Assembly: GCF_036023875.1 (NCBI RefSeq)
Contig: NZ_CP107931.1
Span: 1,612,001-1,676,000, forward strand
Direction: 5' to 3'
DNA: 64,000 nucleotides
Source: Mycobacterium sp. NBC_00419
GTDB taxonomy: Bacteria; Actinomycetota; Actinomycetes; Mycobacteriales; Mycobacteriaceae
Part shown: in pieces, positions 29,203 to 40,272 of the stretch
Layout: each line of letters starts with the position of its first letter
Position numbering within the stretch: position 1 is the stretch's first letter
Program-made: the position numbers and the translations under genes
The notes under the pieces: model-generated
What the model saw: only the letters and a program-made list of their open reading frames with translations
The model's database searches: none
What the model was told of the DNA's origin: nothing

Positions 29203-32200
29203 ATGACTTCAACCGTTCCTCAATCCGGTTCTGCCGCCTGCTGGGTGGGCCGTGTCGGGGGGCTTGCGGTGGCGTTGGGGGTCGGGGTCGGGATTGCGTG
29301 GGCGGCCGGCAGCGCGCAGGCCGATACCGGGTCCTCGTCGACCGGATCGTCGGCGCGGCAGCAGTCTTCGCACTCGGCGTCGTCGTCGAAGGCCGGGACG
29401 CGGACAACGGCCGTGCACCCCTCGGCGGCCGTGACCGGCCCAGTCGCCACGGTCACCCACACGCCCACCGTCACCTCCCGCGCGGCGGCATCGACCGCCA
29501 GGACCGCGGTCACCGCCCCGAGCGTTCCCGTCGCCTCGATCAGCGCGTCGTCCACCGGCAACCCGATCGCCGACTTCGTCGCCATCTTCGTCAGCGACGG
29601 CACCGCCGACCATCCCAACGCCGGCCTGCTCGTCGGCAACGGCTACAGCTACACCACCGCCACCTGCGCCAGCCTGTCGTGTGCGGGCGGGCGCGGCGGC
29701 CTGCTGTACGGCAACGGCGGCAACGGTGCCAAAGGCGGCCCCGGCGGCGTCGCCATCTTGTTCGGCAACGGCGGAAACGGTGGCGACGGCATCGCCGGCG
29801 TCAACGACGGCCGTGGCGGCGACGGCGCTTCCGGCGGACTGTTCAGCGGCCGGGGCGGCGACGGCGGTCACGGCATCGACGGCGTCGCCGGAGTCAACAA
29901 CGGCGCCGGAACAGCCGGTGGAAATGGCGGCGGCACAGGACTTTTCGCGGTATCGAGCACTGCGGGTAACGGTGGCACCGGCGGCAACGGAGCCAACGGC
30001 GGCAACGGGGCTGCGGGCATCGGCGCAGGGGCCAACGGCGGCAGCGGCATTACGGGCGGCGCCGGCGGCGCGGGCGGAAACGGCGGCAGCGCCGGGCTGT
30101 TCGCCCTCTTCAGTGTCGGCGGCAACGGTGGCGAAGGCGGCAACGGCGCCAAGGGCGGCAGCGGGGGCAGTGGCGTCACCGGGTCCGACGGCGGGGCCGG
30201 GCAGGCGGGCCAGGCCGGCGGAAACGGCGGAGCGGGCGGTACCGGCGGCGCCGGCGGCGTCGGCGGCACAGCCGGTCGCGGCTCGATTTTGTTGGGGCGC
30301 ACGGGCGCTAACGGCGACGGCGGCAACGGCGGCAACGGCGGCGATGCGGGCACCCCAGGCGACGGCGGCGACGGCGGCGACGGAACAGCCGCCGCACTCG
30401 ACGGCGGCAACGGCGGGGCCGGCGGGCAGGCGGGTGCCTTGGGTCTGGGCGGTGCGGCAGGCGCGGCCGGAGGCAGCGTCGGAAACGGCGGCACGCCGGG
30501 CGCCGCCGGGACGGCGGGCACCGGCATCAGTGGCCTGTTCGGTTCAGGCGGCGACGGCGGCGACGGCTTCAGCCCCACCACGCACGGAACCGACGGCGGC
30601 AAGGGCGGAAACGGCGGCGATGGCGGCACCAACGGCAACGGCGGCAAGGGTGGCAACGGCGGCAACGGATTCGCCGGTGCAGCAGGTGACACCCCGAGCA
30701 GCCCCGGCCAGTCGGGCCTGACCGGTCAGACCGGCGGTAAGGGCGGCGCGGGCGGCAACGGCGGAACCGGCGGTTCGGTCATCGGTAACGGTGGCGCCGG
30801 CGGCACGGGCGGAAACGGCGCGCGGGGCGGAAACGGCGGCGCCGGGTCCAACGGCGCGGACGGCACCGATCCCGGCCAGAACGGCGGAGACGGCGGTAGC
30901 GGCGGCAACGGCGCTAGCGGCGGTGCGGGCGGCGCCGGCGGGAACGGTGGCGGCGTGGCCGTCGGCGGCTCGGGCACCAAGGGCGCCAACGGTGACGGCG
31001 GCAGCGGTGGCGACGGCGGCAACGCCGGGGCGGCCGGTGACGGCGGCGACGGCAAGAACGGCGACGCGTCCTCCCCCGACGGCGGCAACGGCGGAAAGGG
31101 CGGCGATACCGGATTCCGCGGCCAGGGCGGAGCGCGCGGACTGGCCGGTACCGGCGGCACAGGCGGCACCGCCGGCTCCAACGGAACGGCAGGCACCCTG
31201 GTGTCCGGGGTCTCGGGCAACGGCGGCGACGGTGGTGACGGCTGGGATGCCACCACCCCCGCAACCAACGGCGGCAACGCGGGCAGCGGCGGAAACGGTG
31301 GCAGCAACGGCAACGGCGGCAAGGGCGGAACCGGCGGTGACGCCTCCGACGGAGACGGCGGCAATGGCGGCAACGGGGGCAGCTCGTCGGTGACCGATGG
31401 CACCGGTGACCGCACCGGCGGCAACGGCGGCGCGGGCGGAAACGGCAGCGACAACGGCGGAAACGGCGGCAACGGCGGCTCGGTGTTCAACTCCGGGACC
31501 GGTAGCGCCACCGGCGGCAACGCCGGCTCGGGCGGCACCGGGACCACCGGTGCCGGCGGCACCGGTGGCAATGCCGGAAACGCCAAGATCCTCAACACCG
31601 GCTCGTCGGCCGCCGCCACCGCAGGTGCAGCCGGCAATGGCGGGAACGGAGCCGGCGGCGGCAACGGCGGCACCGGGGGCAGCGCCGAGACCGCGGGAAC
31701 CGGATCCGTCACCGCGACCGCGGGTGGGGTGGGCCGTGACGGTAGCGCGGGACCAGGTGGAAGCGGCGGTGATGGCGGCGACGCCATCATCACCAATACG
31801 TCGTCGACCGAAAACGCGGTCGGCGGTGCCGGCGGTGCGTCAGGGACCGGAACGGTCGGCGGCAATGGCGGCGCGGGTGGCAATGCCTCCAACCGTGGCA
31901 GCGGCGACGCCAGTGGCGGAAGCGGCGCATCCGGCCAGGACGGAACCATCACCGGCGGCAAGGGTGGGCGTGGCGGCAGCGCGGTGACCGAGGGCGGCGG
32001 ACGGTCGACCGGCGGCAACGGCGGCTACGGCGGCGCGGGCGGAACAGGCACCGGCGGCGACGGTGGTCAGGGCGGTGCCGGCCTCGTGACCAGCCTCAGT
32101 TCCGGCATTGTGGTGGGCGGCGACGGCGGACAGGGCGGAGACGGTGCGACCGTCGGCGGCATCGGCGGCGCCGGCGGTACCGCATTGACCAACGGAACCG

Positions 32201-32592
32201 GGGACGCGTTCGGCGGCGCCGGCGGATGGGCTGGTAGCTCGTTCGGTGGTGCGGGCTCCAGCGGCGGACTCGGCGGCAGCGCCATCATCGTCAACTCGAC
32301 CTCTGACGGGTCGGCGTACGGCGGCAAGGGTGGCATCGGTGGTCTCGGCACCACGACGGGCGGCACCGGCGGCGGTGGCGGCGCAGCCAGCACCTCAGGC
32401 ACGGGATACGCCAGCGGCGGCAACGGCGGCCAAGGCGGTCTGGGCATCTCCGGCGCCAACGGCGGCAACGGCGGAAATGGCGGAGACGCGTTGTCCCCCA
32501 ACGATAATGCGACCGGAGGCACCGGCGGACCCGGCGGCGGCGCGTTTCCTCCCGGCACGGCCGGATCCGACGGCGCGAACGGCACTCCCTAG
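29203..32592 (+). CDS. Secreted PGRS-domain protein lacking a PE domain
   Basis: A 1129-residue protein. A conventional signal peptide (about residues 15-41, ending SAQADTG) replaces the PE domain. A Ser/Thr-rich linker and the short segment GNPIADFVAIFVSDGTADHPN follow, then CASLSCAGGRGGLLYGNGGNG opens a ~950-residue run of GGxGGx (PGRS) repeats extending to the C-terminus. In M. tuberculosis such repeats are fused to PE and leave by ESX-5; the Sec-type N-terminus here implies another route. GGAGG lies eight bases before the ATG. It lies close to the place of PE_PGRS22 beside coaA. The function is probably cell-surface or extracellular. Confidence 0.85.
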   Translation: MTSTVPQSGSAACWVGRVGGLAVALGVGVGIAWAAGSAQADTGSSSTGSSARQQSSHSASSSKAGTRTTAVHPSAAVTGPVATVTHTPTVTSRAAASTARTAVTAPSVPVASISASSTGNPIADFVAIFVSDGTADHPNAGLLVGNGYSYTTATCASLSCAGGRGGLLYGNGGNGAKGGPGGVAILFGNGGNGGDGIAGVNDGRGGDGASGGLFSGRGGDGGHGIDGVAGVNNGAGTAGGNGGGTGLFAVSSTAGNGGTGGNGANGGNGAAGIGAGANGGSGITGGAGGAGGNGGSAGLFALFSVGGNGGEGGNGAKGGSGGSGVTGSDGGAGQAGQAGGNGGAGGTGGAGGVGGTAGRGSILLGRTGANGDGGNGGNGGDAGTPGDGGDGGDGTAAALDGGNGGAGGQAGALGLGGAAGAAGGSVGNGGTPGAAGTAGTGISGLFGSGGDGGDGFSPTTHGTDGGKGGNGGDGGTNGNGGKGGNGGNGFAGAAGDTPSSPGQSGLTGQTGGKGGAGGNGGTGGSVIGNGGAGGTGGNGARGGNGGAGSNGADGTDPGQNGGDGGSGGNGASGGAGGAGGNGGGVAVGGSGTKGANGDGGSGGDGGNAGAAGDGGDGKNGDASSPDGGNGGKGGDTGFRGQGGARGLAGTGGTGGTAGSNGTAGTLVSGVSGNGGDGGDGWDATTPATNGGNAGSGGNGGSNGNGGKGGTGGDASDGDGGNGGNGGSSSVTDGTGDRTGGNGGAGGNGSDNGGNGGNGGSVFNSGTGSATGGNAGSGGTGTTGAGGTGGNAGNAKILNTGSSAAATAGAAGNGGNGAGGGNGGTGGSAETAGTGSVTATAGGVGRDGSAGPGGSGGDGGDAIITNTSSTENAVGGAGGASGTGTVGGNGGAGGNASNRGSGDASGGSGASGQDGTITGGKGGRGGSAVTEGGGRSTGGNGGYGGAGGTGTGGDGGQGGAGLVTSLSSGIVVGGDGGQGGDGATVGGIGGAGGTALTNGTGDAFGGAGGWAGSSFGGAGSSGGLGGSAIIVNSTSDGSAYGGKGGIGGLGTTTGGTGGGGGAASTSGTGYASGGNGGQGGLGISGANGGNGGNGGDALSPNDNATGGTGGPGGGAFPPGTAGSDGANGTP

Positions 32593-32990
32593 CCCTTGAT
32601 CCGTCGTACCCCGAGGTACTGCAGGTCGGCGAACACCAGGGTGTACACGCCGCCGGCGATCACCGCGACCACACCGGCGGTGGTCAGGTCGACCGGGCGC
32701 GCCAGCACCACGACCACGGCAGCGACGGTGAACAATAGATTGGCGATCGCGGTGATGATGCCCGCGGTGCGCACGCGTTCGAGTCCGGCGCCCAGGAACA
32801 CCGCCGTGGCATAGACGAGGAAGGTAGCGCCGATGGCGTACTCGGCGGCGGTCGGTAGTCCGGTGAGCGTGGATATCGGCCCGGCCGCCACGATCAGGGC
32901 AAGACCGCACAGCCCGGAGCACACGGCGTCGACCCGCATGGCCATCCGCAGCAACGAGTCGGAACGAGTAGCAGTGGTCAGAGTCGTCAT
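32589..32990 (-). CDS. Small four-helix membrane protein (paralogue 1)
   Basis: A 133-residue protein with four predicted helices and a C-terminal DLQYLGVRRIKG. It shares length, helix layout and the xLQYLGVRR ending with the next gene on this strand, so the two are tandem paralogues. AAAGGAAG precedes the ATG. I do not recognise a function. Its stop overlaps the end of the convergent PGRS gene. Two copies of an 18-base direct repeat lie just upstream of its ribosome site. Confidence 0.7.
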   Translation of the reverse strand: MTTLTTATRSDSLLRMAMRVDAVCSGLCGLALIVAAGPISTLTGLPTAAEYAIGATFLVYATAVFLGAGLERVRTAGIITAIANLLFTVAAVVVVLARPVDLTTAGVVAVIAGGVYTLVFADLQYLGVRRIKG

Positions 32991-33001
32991 GAATCTTCCT
33001 T

Positions 33002-33039
33002 TCTCAGTGGGGAATTGAAGGTCTCAGTGGGGAATTGAA
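33002..33039. repeat. Tandem 18-base direct repeat upstream of membrane protein gene
   Basis: TCTCAGTGGGGAATTGAA occurs at 33002-33019 and 33022-33039, a 20-base period close to two helical turns. It lies 12 bases from the ATG of the downstream gene, partly in its leader. It could be a double protein-binding site or a simple duplication. Confidence 0.75.
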
Positions 33040-33101
33040 AGCCGGTGCGGGGCGGCCCGCCGAAACCTCTACGGCGGCGCCCCACACCGGCGGGGCGGGA
33101 G

Positions 33102-33509
33102 TCACGCCAGACGGCGCACTCCGAGGTACTGCAGGACCGCGAACACCGCGGTGTAGGCCGAGCAGGCCAGGGTCACGGCCACCCCGGCCGAGGTCAGGGG
33201 CAGCACACCCGACATCGCGATAGCGACGATGCCGGCCGTGCCCACGGTGTTGAACACCGCCAGGGCGATGCCGACCCGTCGCACGTCGGGCATGGCGGCC
33301 AGGGCGTAGACCCCGAGGCCGTAGAGCACGAACATCGCGCCGATGACGTACTCCTGGACGGCGGTCAGGCCGGTGAGCCGGGCCATCGGATCAGCCATGG
33401 CCGCGATGCCCAATCCGAGGAACCCGGTGAGCGTGGCATCGAGCCGCAGGGCGAACCGCAGCAGTGAATCAGTGGAATCCGAGAGTGGTCGGGTAGCGAT
33501 GGCGGTCAT
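33102..33509 (-). CDS. Small four-helix membrane protein (paralogue 2)
   Basis: A 135-residue protein with four hydrophobic helices, opening MTAIATRPLSDSTDSLLRFALRLDATLTGFLG and ending VLQYLGVRRLA. It is clearly related to the adjacent 133-residue protein (SLLR[MF]A[ML]R[VL]DA near the N-terminus, LTGL..A.EY.IGA.F in helix 2). It is the upstream member of the tandem pair, with 111 bases between. No function is recognised. Confidence 0.7.
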   Translation of the reverse strand: MTAIATRPLSDSTDSLLRFALRLDATLTGFLGLGIAAMADPMARLTGLTAVQEYVIGAMFVLYGLGVYALAAMPDVRRVGIALAVFNTVGTAGIVAIAMSGVLPLTSAGVAVTLACSAYTAVFAVLQYLGVRRLA

Positions 33510-33669
33510 GACAACGGCTCCTCGATGAGCGGTGGTTCGGACACCTTCGAGGCTGCTGCGCAGTCACTGCCAGATCGAGGCCTCACACTGCCAACTACTG
33601 CCAAGCGCAGGTCAGCGACGATGCGGGCGAGGAACGAGCCCGAGGAGGAGCTGACCAATCAGGTCAGTG

Positions 33670-35040
33670 TCAGGGCTGCGACACCGCCACCTGCGCGCGC
33701 AGGTCGGCGGCGATCAACCGGGCCGCCGCGTTCTGCCAGTTGTGCAAAGAGCGCTGCGGCACCTCGGTGACGAACCACTGCCAGGCCTGGCGGGCCACCG
33801 GGTCCAGGCCTGCCGCCGTGGCGTTCTGGGCGTAGGCCCGCACGCCGACGACGTACGGGAAGTACAGCGAGTTGTAGTAGCGCCAGTGTTCGGTGGTGCC
33901 GAACTCGCCACCGTCGCGTGGCTTGAGCCGGGCGATGTGATCGGCCAACACGGCACGTAATTCGTTGGCCCGTTCCAGCGGCTGGTCGGGTGCGCCGCGC
34001 GCAGCCAGCCGCTCGTCGATCACCGGGAGCTGGGTGAGCGGACTCGCGACGAGTTTGGACAGATCGCCGTAGTGGCCCAAAGCGCGCCGGGTCAGCCGGG
34101 CGAAGGTGTCCTCGGCTACCCCGTCGAGCGGGTTGGGCGACACCAACGGCAGCGCCGCCTCGGTACTGCGTAGCGCGGCGCGCTGGGCGGCAAGTCGCGG
34201 CGAGCGGGAGAACGCCAGCCGGTCGAGCAGCCCGGCCAGCGGGTCGGCGAGCACGTTGATCGCGATCGCGATCGCCAGGCTGGTGAACAGCAGCACGGTC
34301 AGCGCCGTCCGTTCCGGCCCGCCACCGCCGACCACGGCCATGCCGATCAACGCCTGTCCGCCGAACAGCACCGCCACCACCGACGTTCCGACGAAGGACC
34401 GCAGCATGTCGGCGCGCAAGGCCTGGCCCTCGTCGAAGGCGTCCCACAATGCGACCGCCACACCCAGCAGTAGCACGTCAAAACCGGTGGAGGCCAACGC
34501 AAGCCAGCTCGGCAGCAAACCCAGCGGGATCACCAGGATCGCATTGCCCAGCGCGAAGAACAGCGTCGCGACGACCACCACCCCGGCCACCCGCACCGGC
34601 TGGGACGGCCGGCGCACGGCGGCGACCATCGCCCCGAGCGTGGAGGCCGAGATCACCGCGAACATCACCCAATGACCGGCCCGCAGTGGGCCTTCGACGC
34701 TGCCCGCCATCCCGGAGCCGACCAGCGCCAGCGCGGCGACCACCGTGATCAGCGTCAGTTCGGTGGCCCGGCTGCGCCAGGTGTCCGACGGGCGGGCCAA
34801 TTCGAGTACGACCGCGAACCATGCCACCCCGGGAACGGCCACCAGATATATCTCGATCTGGCTGAGGAGCTCGGAGTGGGTGACGCTGACCAGACGCACA
34901 GCGTCCAGCGCCACCACCGCGGCGAAACCGCACAGGCCGACGGCCGCCAAGGCCAGCACCGGCTTTCGCGAATCCCGTGCCAGCAAGTACAAGCCCAGCC
35001 ACCAGCTCAGGGTGAAGACCACCGCCGAGAGCGCAGCCAT
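33670..35040 (-). CDS. Polytopic membrane protein with cytoplasmic C-terminal domain
   Basis: A 456-residue protein with about eight helices in residues 1-290 and a soluble C-terminal region of ~165 residues (RSPRLAAQRAALRSTEAALPLV onward). The layout of an integral sensor-like half plus a cytosolic half recalls a regulatory protein, but no kinase, GGDEF or DNA-binding motif is visible. It may be co-transcribed with the upstream Z-isoprenyl diphosphate synthase, 19 bases away. I do not recognise the family. Confidence 0.7.
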   Translation of the reverse strand: MAALSAVVFTLSWWLGLYLLARDSRKPVLALAAVGLCGFAAVVALDAVRLVSVTHSELLSQIEIYLVAVPGVAWFAVVLELARPSDTWRSRATELTLITVVAALALVGSGMAGSVEGPLRAGHWVMFAVISASTLGAMVAAVRRPSQPVRVAGVVVVATLFFALGNAILVIPLGLLPSWLALASTGFDVLLLGVAVALWDAFDEGQALRADMLRSFVGTSVVAVLFGGQALIGMAVVGGGGPERTALTVLLFTSLAIAIAINVLADPLAGLLDRLAFSRSPRLAAQRAALRSTEAALPLVSPNPLDGVAEDTFARLTRRALGHYGDLSKLVASPLTQLPVIDERLAARGAPDQPLERANELRAVLADHIARLKPRDGGEFGTTEHWRYYNSLYFPYVVGVRAYAQNATAAGLDPVARQAWQWFVTEVPQRSLHNWQNAAARLIAADLRAQVAVSQP

Positions 35041-35059
35041 GGATTCAGTGTCGCACGCG

Positions 35060-35854
35060 CTACTGCCCGAAGCGCCGGTGTCGGCGGCTGTAATCCCGCA
35101 GCGCGCGCAGAAAGTCGACCCGCCGGAACGCCGGCCAGTGCGCGTCGGTGAACCACATCTCCGAGTAGGCGCTCTGCCACAGCAGGAATCCGGACAGCCG
35201 CTGCTCGCCGGAGGTCCTGATCACCAGATCGGGGTCGGGCTGCCCGGAGGTGTAGAGGTTCTCCGAGATGCCATCAATGGTGACGGCCTCGATCAGCTGC
35301 TCGGCGGTGGCGCCATTGGCCAGTTCCTTGCTCAGCAGCGCGCGCACGGCGTCGACGATCTCCTGCCGGCCGCCGTAGCCGACAGCGACGTTGACATGGA
35401 ACGAGGACGGCGGAAGGCCGGCGGTGGAGTCCACCGCGTCACGCAGCCGGCGGGCGGGTTCCTCGCCGAGCAACTCCAGATCACCGACGGTCCGGACGCT
35501 CCAGCGGTTGGTCGGCGCGCAGATCTCCTCGACGACGTCGGTGATGATCTCGATGAGGGCGGCCAGCTCGCCCGGGTCGCGCTGCAGGTTCTCGGTGGAC
35601 AGCAGGTACACGGTGGCCATCTCGATGCCGGCGTCGGCGCACCAGCGCAGCATCTCGGCGATCTTCGCCGCGCCCATCCGGTAGCCGATGCTGACGTCGT
35701 CGTGACCAGCGTCACGAGCCCAGCGCCGGTTGCCGTCGCACAGCACGGCGATATGCCGCGGTAGCTCGGACTTCGAGCGCGCGAGCTCCTGGCGCAGCCG
35801 CATCTCGTAGAGCCGGTAAGCCGGTTCTTTGAGGCGAGGCGGAATGATGTCCAC
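35060..35854 (-). CDS. (2Z,6E)-farnesyl diphosphate synthase
   Basis: A 264-residue cis-prenyltransferase very close to Rv1086, which makes omega,E,Z-farnesyl diphosphate for decaprenyl phosphate synthesis and hence arabinogalactan and peptidoglycan assembly. CDGNRRWAR holds the catalytic aspartate; GYGGRQEIVDAVR and DLVIRTSGEQRLSGFLLWQSAYSE-type motifs are present. The GTG at VDIIPPRLKEP was chosen because the M. tuberculosis protein starts at the matching EIIPPRLKEP. A TAGTCT -10 lies eight bases upstream. Confidence 0.93.
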   Translation of the reverse strand: MDIIPPRLKEPAYRLYEMRLRQELARSKSELPRHIAVLCDGNRRWARDAGHDDVSIGYRMGAAKIAEMLRWCADAGIEMATVYLLSTENLQRDPGELAALIEIITDVVEEICAPTNRWSVRTVGDLELLGEEPARRLRDAVDSTAGLPPSSFHVNVAVGYGGRQEIVDAVRALLSKELANGATAEQLIEAVTIDGISENLYTSGQPDPDLVIRTSGEQRLSGFLLWQSAYSEMWFTDAHWPAFRRVDFLRALRDYSRRHRRFGQ

Positions 35855-35907
35855 GACCAACCAGACTACTGTGAGCAGCACGTGCCCCCGCGCGCAATGG
35901 AGGTGAC

Positions 35908-36642
35908 ATGACCGCAGGAGTCGACACCACCGATCCCCGCCGTTCCCAATCGTCGGACGCCGAGGACTTCCCCGAAGCCGTCGTCGACGCCGCCGTCGAA
36001 TTCCTCGGAAAGCCGCGATTACGCGGCTGGATTCACGTCTACGCCGCCGTGATCGCGGCGATCGCCGGCGCAGCCCTGGTCTCGGTGTCGTGGTCGTTGG
36101 AGTCCACCCGCGCGGGCGTCGCCACGCTGATCTACACGCTGACGATCGTGGCGATGTTCACCGTCAGCGGCACGTATCACCGGGTGAACTGGACTTCACC
36201 GAACGCGCGCAAGTGGATGAAGCGCCTCGACCATTCGATGATCTTCATCTTCATCGCCGGCAGCTACACACCGTTTGCCATGCTGGCGTTGCCGGAACGC
36301 AGCGGCGCCGTTCTGCTCACGATCGTGTGGAGCGGGGCGGCGGCCGGTGTGCTGCTGAAGTGCTTCTGGCCCTCGGCCCCGCGGTGGGTCGGGGTTCCGC
36401 TCTACCTGCTGCTGGGCTGGGTCGCGGTCTGGTTCATCGTGCCGATCATGAACGGTGCCGGGGTCACGGCGATGGTGCTGCTGATCGTCGGCGGCGCCCT
36501 GTACAGCATCGGCGGTGTGCTCTACGCACTGAAGTGGCCCAACCCGTGGCCGACGACGTTCGGCCACCACGAGTTCTTCCACGCCTGCACCGCGGTGGCG
36601 GCGATCTGCCACTACATCGCGATGTGGTTCGCCGTCTTCTAA
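35908..36642 (+). CDS. Hemolysin III family (PAQR) membrane protein
   Basis: A 244-residue protein with seven predicted helices after a ~35-residue cytoplasmic leader. Metal-ligand-type motifs of the PAQR/HlyIII family are visible: [26 protein letters not shown] and [22 protein letters not shown] lies four bases before the ATG. It corresponds to Rv1085c. Bacterial members are proposed intramembrane hydrolases or membrane-homeostasis proteins; haemolytic activity should not be assumed. Confidence 0.88.
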   Translation: MTAGVDTTDPRRSQSSDAEDFPEAVVDAAVEFLGKPRLRGWIHVYAAVIAAIAGAALVSVSWSLESTRAGVATLIYTLTIVAMFTVSGTYHRVNWTSPNARKWMKRLDHSMIFIFIAGSYTPFAMLALPERSGAVLLTIVWSGAAAGVLLKCFWPSAPRWVGVPLYLLLGWVAVWFIVPIMNGAGVTAMVLLIVGGALYSIGGVLYALKWPNPWPTTFGHHEFFHACTAVAAICHYIAMWFAVF

Positions 36643-37002
36643 CTAACTGGTGCTGATGTTCTCCGGGCCCCAGTAGGCCTTCATCGAGGCGATCTTGGCC
36701 TCGGCGTCGAACGTCATCACGCTGATGATGCTGATCTTCATGCCGTGGATGGCCAACGTCCAGTAGAACGCCGCCTCATGGCCGAGCACCCGCAGCGTCT
36801 CGATATCGGCTTGGCTGCTGGCGTTTTCGACCGCGGTGTAGAAGGCGCGGATGGCCTGGCGGCCGATGTGCACCTCGCCGCCGACCGGATCCTCGACGGT
36901 GGCATCCGCGGCGTACAGCGTCGCGATGGTGTCGGCGTCGCCCTTGGCGACGGCATCGAGGTACTGATGGACGGTCTGGGTGATCTGCTCGGCACTCGGC
37001 AT
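36643..37002 (-). CDS. Ketosteroid-isomerase-like protein (NTF2 fold)
   Basis: A 119-residue cone-fold protein strongly like bacterial delta-5-3-ketosteroid isomerase. Tyr14 (HQYLDAV) and the general base Asp38 (ATVEDPVGGE) are kept, as are AIRAFY and MKAYWGPENI. The third catalytic residue, Asp99 of the C. testosteroni enzyme (PIDHF), aligns with Ser94 (IISVM). It may isomerise 3-keto-delta-5-steroids with altered chemistry, or only bind them. It lies 10 bases downstream of yyaL. It is not at this place in M. tuberculosis. Confidence 0.82.
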   Translation of the reverse strand: MPSAEQITQTVHQYLDAVAKGDADTIATLYAADATVEDPVGGEVHIGRQAIRAFYTAVENASSQADIETLRVLGHEAAFYWTLAIHGMKISIISVMTFDAEAKIASMKAYWGPENISTS

Positions 37003-37012
37003 GGCCGGAACG

Positions 37013-38996
<1,984 letters not shown>

Positions 38997-39013
<17 letters not shown>

Positions 39014-39263
39014 TGGCGGACTTCCCGGTCTCTGCCTGCGCCTCGGGTTCGGCGTCCTCGGCTGCCGACTCCACCGGCTCATCGTCGAAGCTCTTCGGCA
39101 GCTTCTTGAGGTGCCGGTTCATCGACCAGACCAGGATGAACACGCCGATCAGCAGCAACACCACGACCAGCAGACCCAGCGGACTGGCCTTGCCGAAATC
39201 CGGCCCGGAGTTCTTCGGCGGATCGGCGAGCACCGATACCGCCGTGGTCAACAGGTCAATCAC
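38997..39263 (-). CDS. Small single-pass membrane protein (Rv1083-like)
   Basis: An 88-residue protein with one transmembrane helix (about residues 29-49, [19 protein letters not shown]) and an acidic Ala/Glu-rich C-terminus. It has the same length and position as Rv1083. The GTG start overlaps the mca stop (GTGA), and its 3' end overlaps yyaL, so mca, this gene and yyaL form one operon. The function is unknown. Confidence 0.82.
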
Positions 39264-40132
39264 TCGAATATCTCGATTCCGGCGAACAGGTCTTCCTCGG
39301 GCAGGGTCGCGGGCACCCGTGAGCGAGCCAGTTCGAACTCCTCGGTGGGCCACAACCGCTGCTGCCACTCTATGGGTGTCGCGAAGAAGAACCCGGAGGG
39401 GTCGATCTGGGTGGCGTGCGCCTTGAGCGCCTCGTCGCGGACGTGGAAGTAGTCCGAGCATGGAACGCGGGTGGTCACCCGCCCGGCGTGCACGTCGATC
39501 TCCGGGTCCCAGCTCTCCAGCCACTTCGCGAACGGGCCCTCCTGGCCGTTCTTGGCGAACTCGTCCTGCAACATCTGCAGGCGCGCACGCAGGAAGCCGT
39601 GGTTGTAGTACAGCTTGCTGACACTCCACGGATCCCCGGCGTCGGGATGCAACCGGTGATCGGCCGCCGCCTCGTAGGCGGCGACCGAAACCTGGTGGCA
39701 GCGAATGTGATCCGGGTGCGGATAGCCACCGTTCTCGTCATAGGTGGTCATGACGTGGGGGCGGAAGTCCCTGATGAGCTTGACCAGCTCGGCAACGGGT
39801 TCTTCCAGCGGCACATCCGCGAAGCAGCCCTCCGGCAGCGGCGGCAGCGGGTCGCCCTCGGGAAGTCCGGAGTCGACGAATCCCAACCACCGGTGCTCGA
39901 CGCCGAGAATCTCGGCGGCCTTGGCCATCTCGTCGCGGCGGACGTCGGCGATGCGGCCACGCACCTCCGGCAGATCCATCGCCGGGTTGAGGATGTCGCC
40001 GCGCTCCCCGCCAGTCAGCGTCACCACCAGCACCCGGTGGCCTTCATTTGCGTAGCGCGCCAAGGTCGCCGCACCCTTGCTGGACTCGTCGTCCGGGTGG
40101 GCGTGAACGGCCATCAACCGCAGTTCGGTCAC
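39260..40132 (-). CDS. mca: Mycothiol S-conjugate amidase
   Basis: A 290-residue zinc amidase that cleaves mycothiol S-conjugates to mercapturic acids for export, a detoxification route restricted to mycothiol-making actinobacteria. AHPDDES and HPDH supply the metal ligands, and the sequence follows Rv1082 throughout ([30 protein letters not shown]). The GTG at [16 protein letters not shown] matches the known start, with GAGGGAG just upstream. A 13-base direct repeat lies in the divergent promoter region shared with the DUF4307 gene. Confidence 0.95.
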   Translation of the reverse strand: MTELRLMAVHAHPDDESSKGAATLARYANEGHRVLVVTLTGGERGDILNPAMDLPEVRGRIADVRRDEMAKAAEILGVEHRWLGFVDSGLPEGDPLPPLPEGCFADVPLEEPVAELVKLIRDFRPHVMTTYDENGGYPHPDHIRCHQVSVAAYEAAADHRLHPDAGDPWSVSKLYYNHGFLRARLQMLQDEFAKNGQEGPFAKWLESWDPEIDVHAGRVTTRVPCSDYFHVRDEALKAHATQIDPSGFFFATPIEWQQRLWPTEEFELARSRVPATLPEEDLFAGIEIFE

Positions 40133-40152
40133 GTCTCCCTCGATTTGCTCTC

Positions 40153-40182
40153 GCGTACTGCTGCACCCTGCGTACTGCTGCA
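40153..40182. repeat. 13-base direct repeat in the mca / DUF4307 intergenic region
   Basis: GCGTACTGCTGCA occurs at 40153-40165 and 40170-40182, a 17-base period. It lies 20-50 bases upstream of mca and about 90 bases upstream of the divergent gene. Function not known. Confidence 0.6.
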
Positions 40183-40272
40183 ACACCGACAGCACGCCCT
40201 ATAGTCCAATAGTTCCATCCGGGGCATGCATACCCGTAATCAAGCCCGCTGACGAGAGTTGCACTCGACACC

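Noticed and set aside
29680..32590. CRISPR-like or satellite repeats
   Set aside because: The short GGCGGCAACGG-type repetition is coding (GGxGGx PGRS repeats), without equal spacers or exact long repeats.
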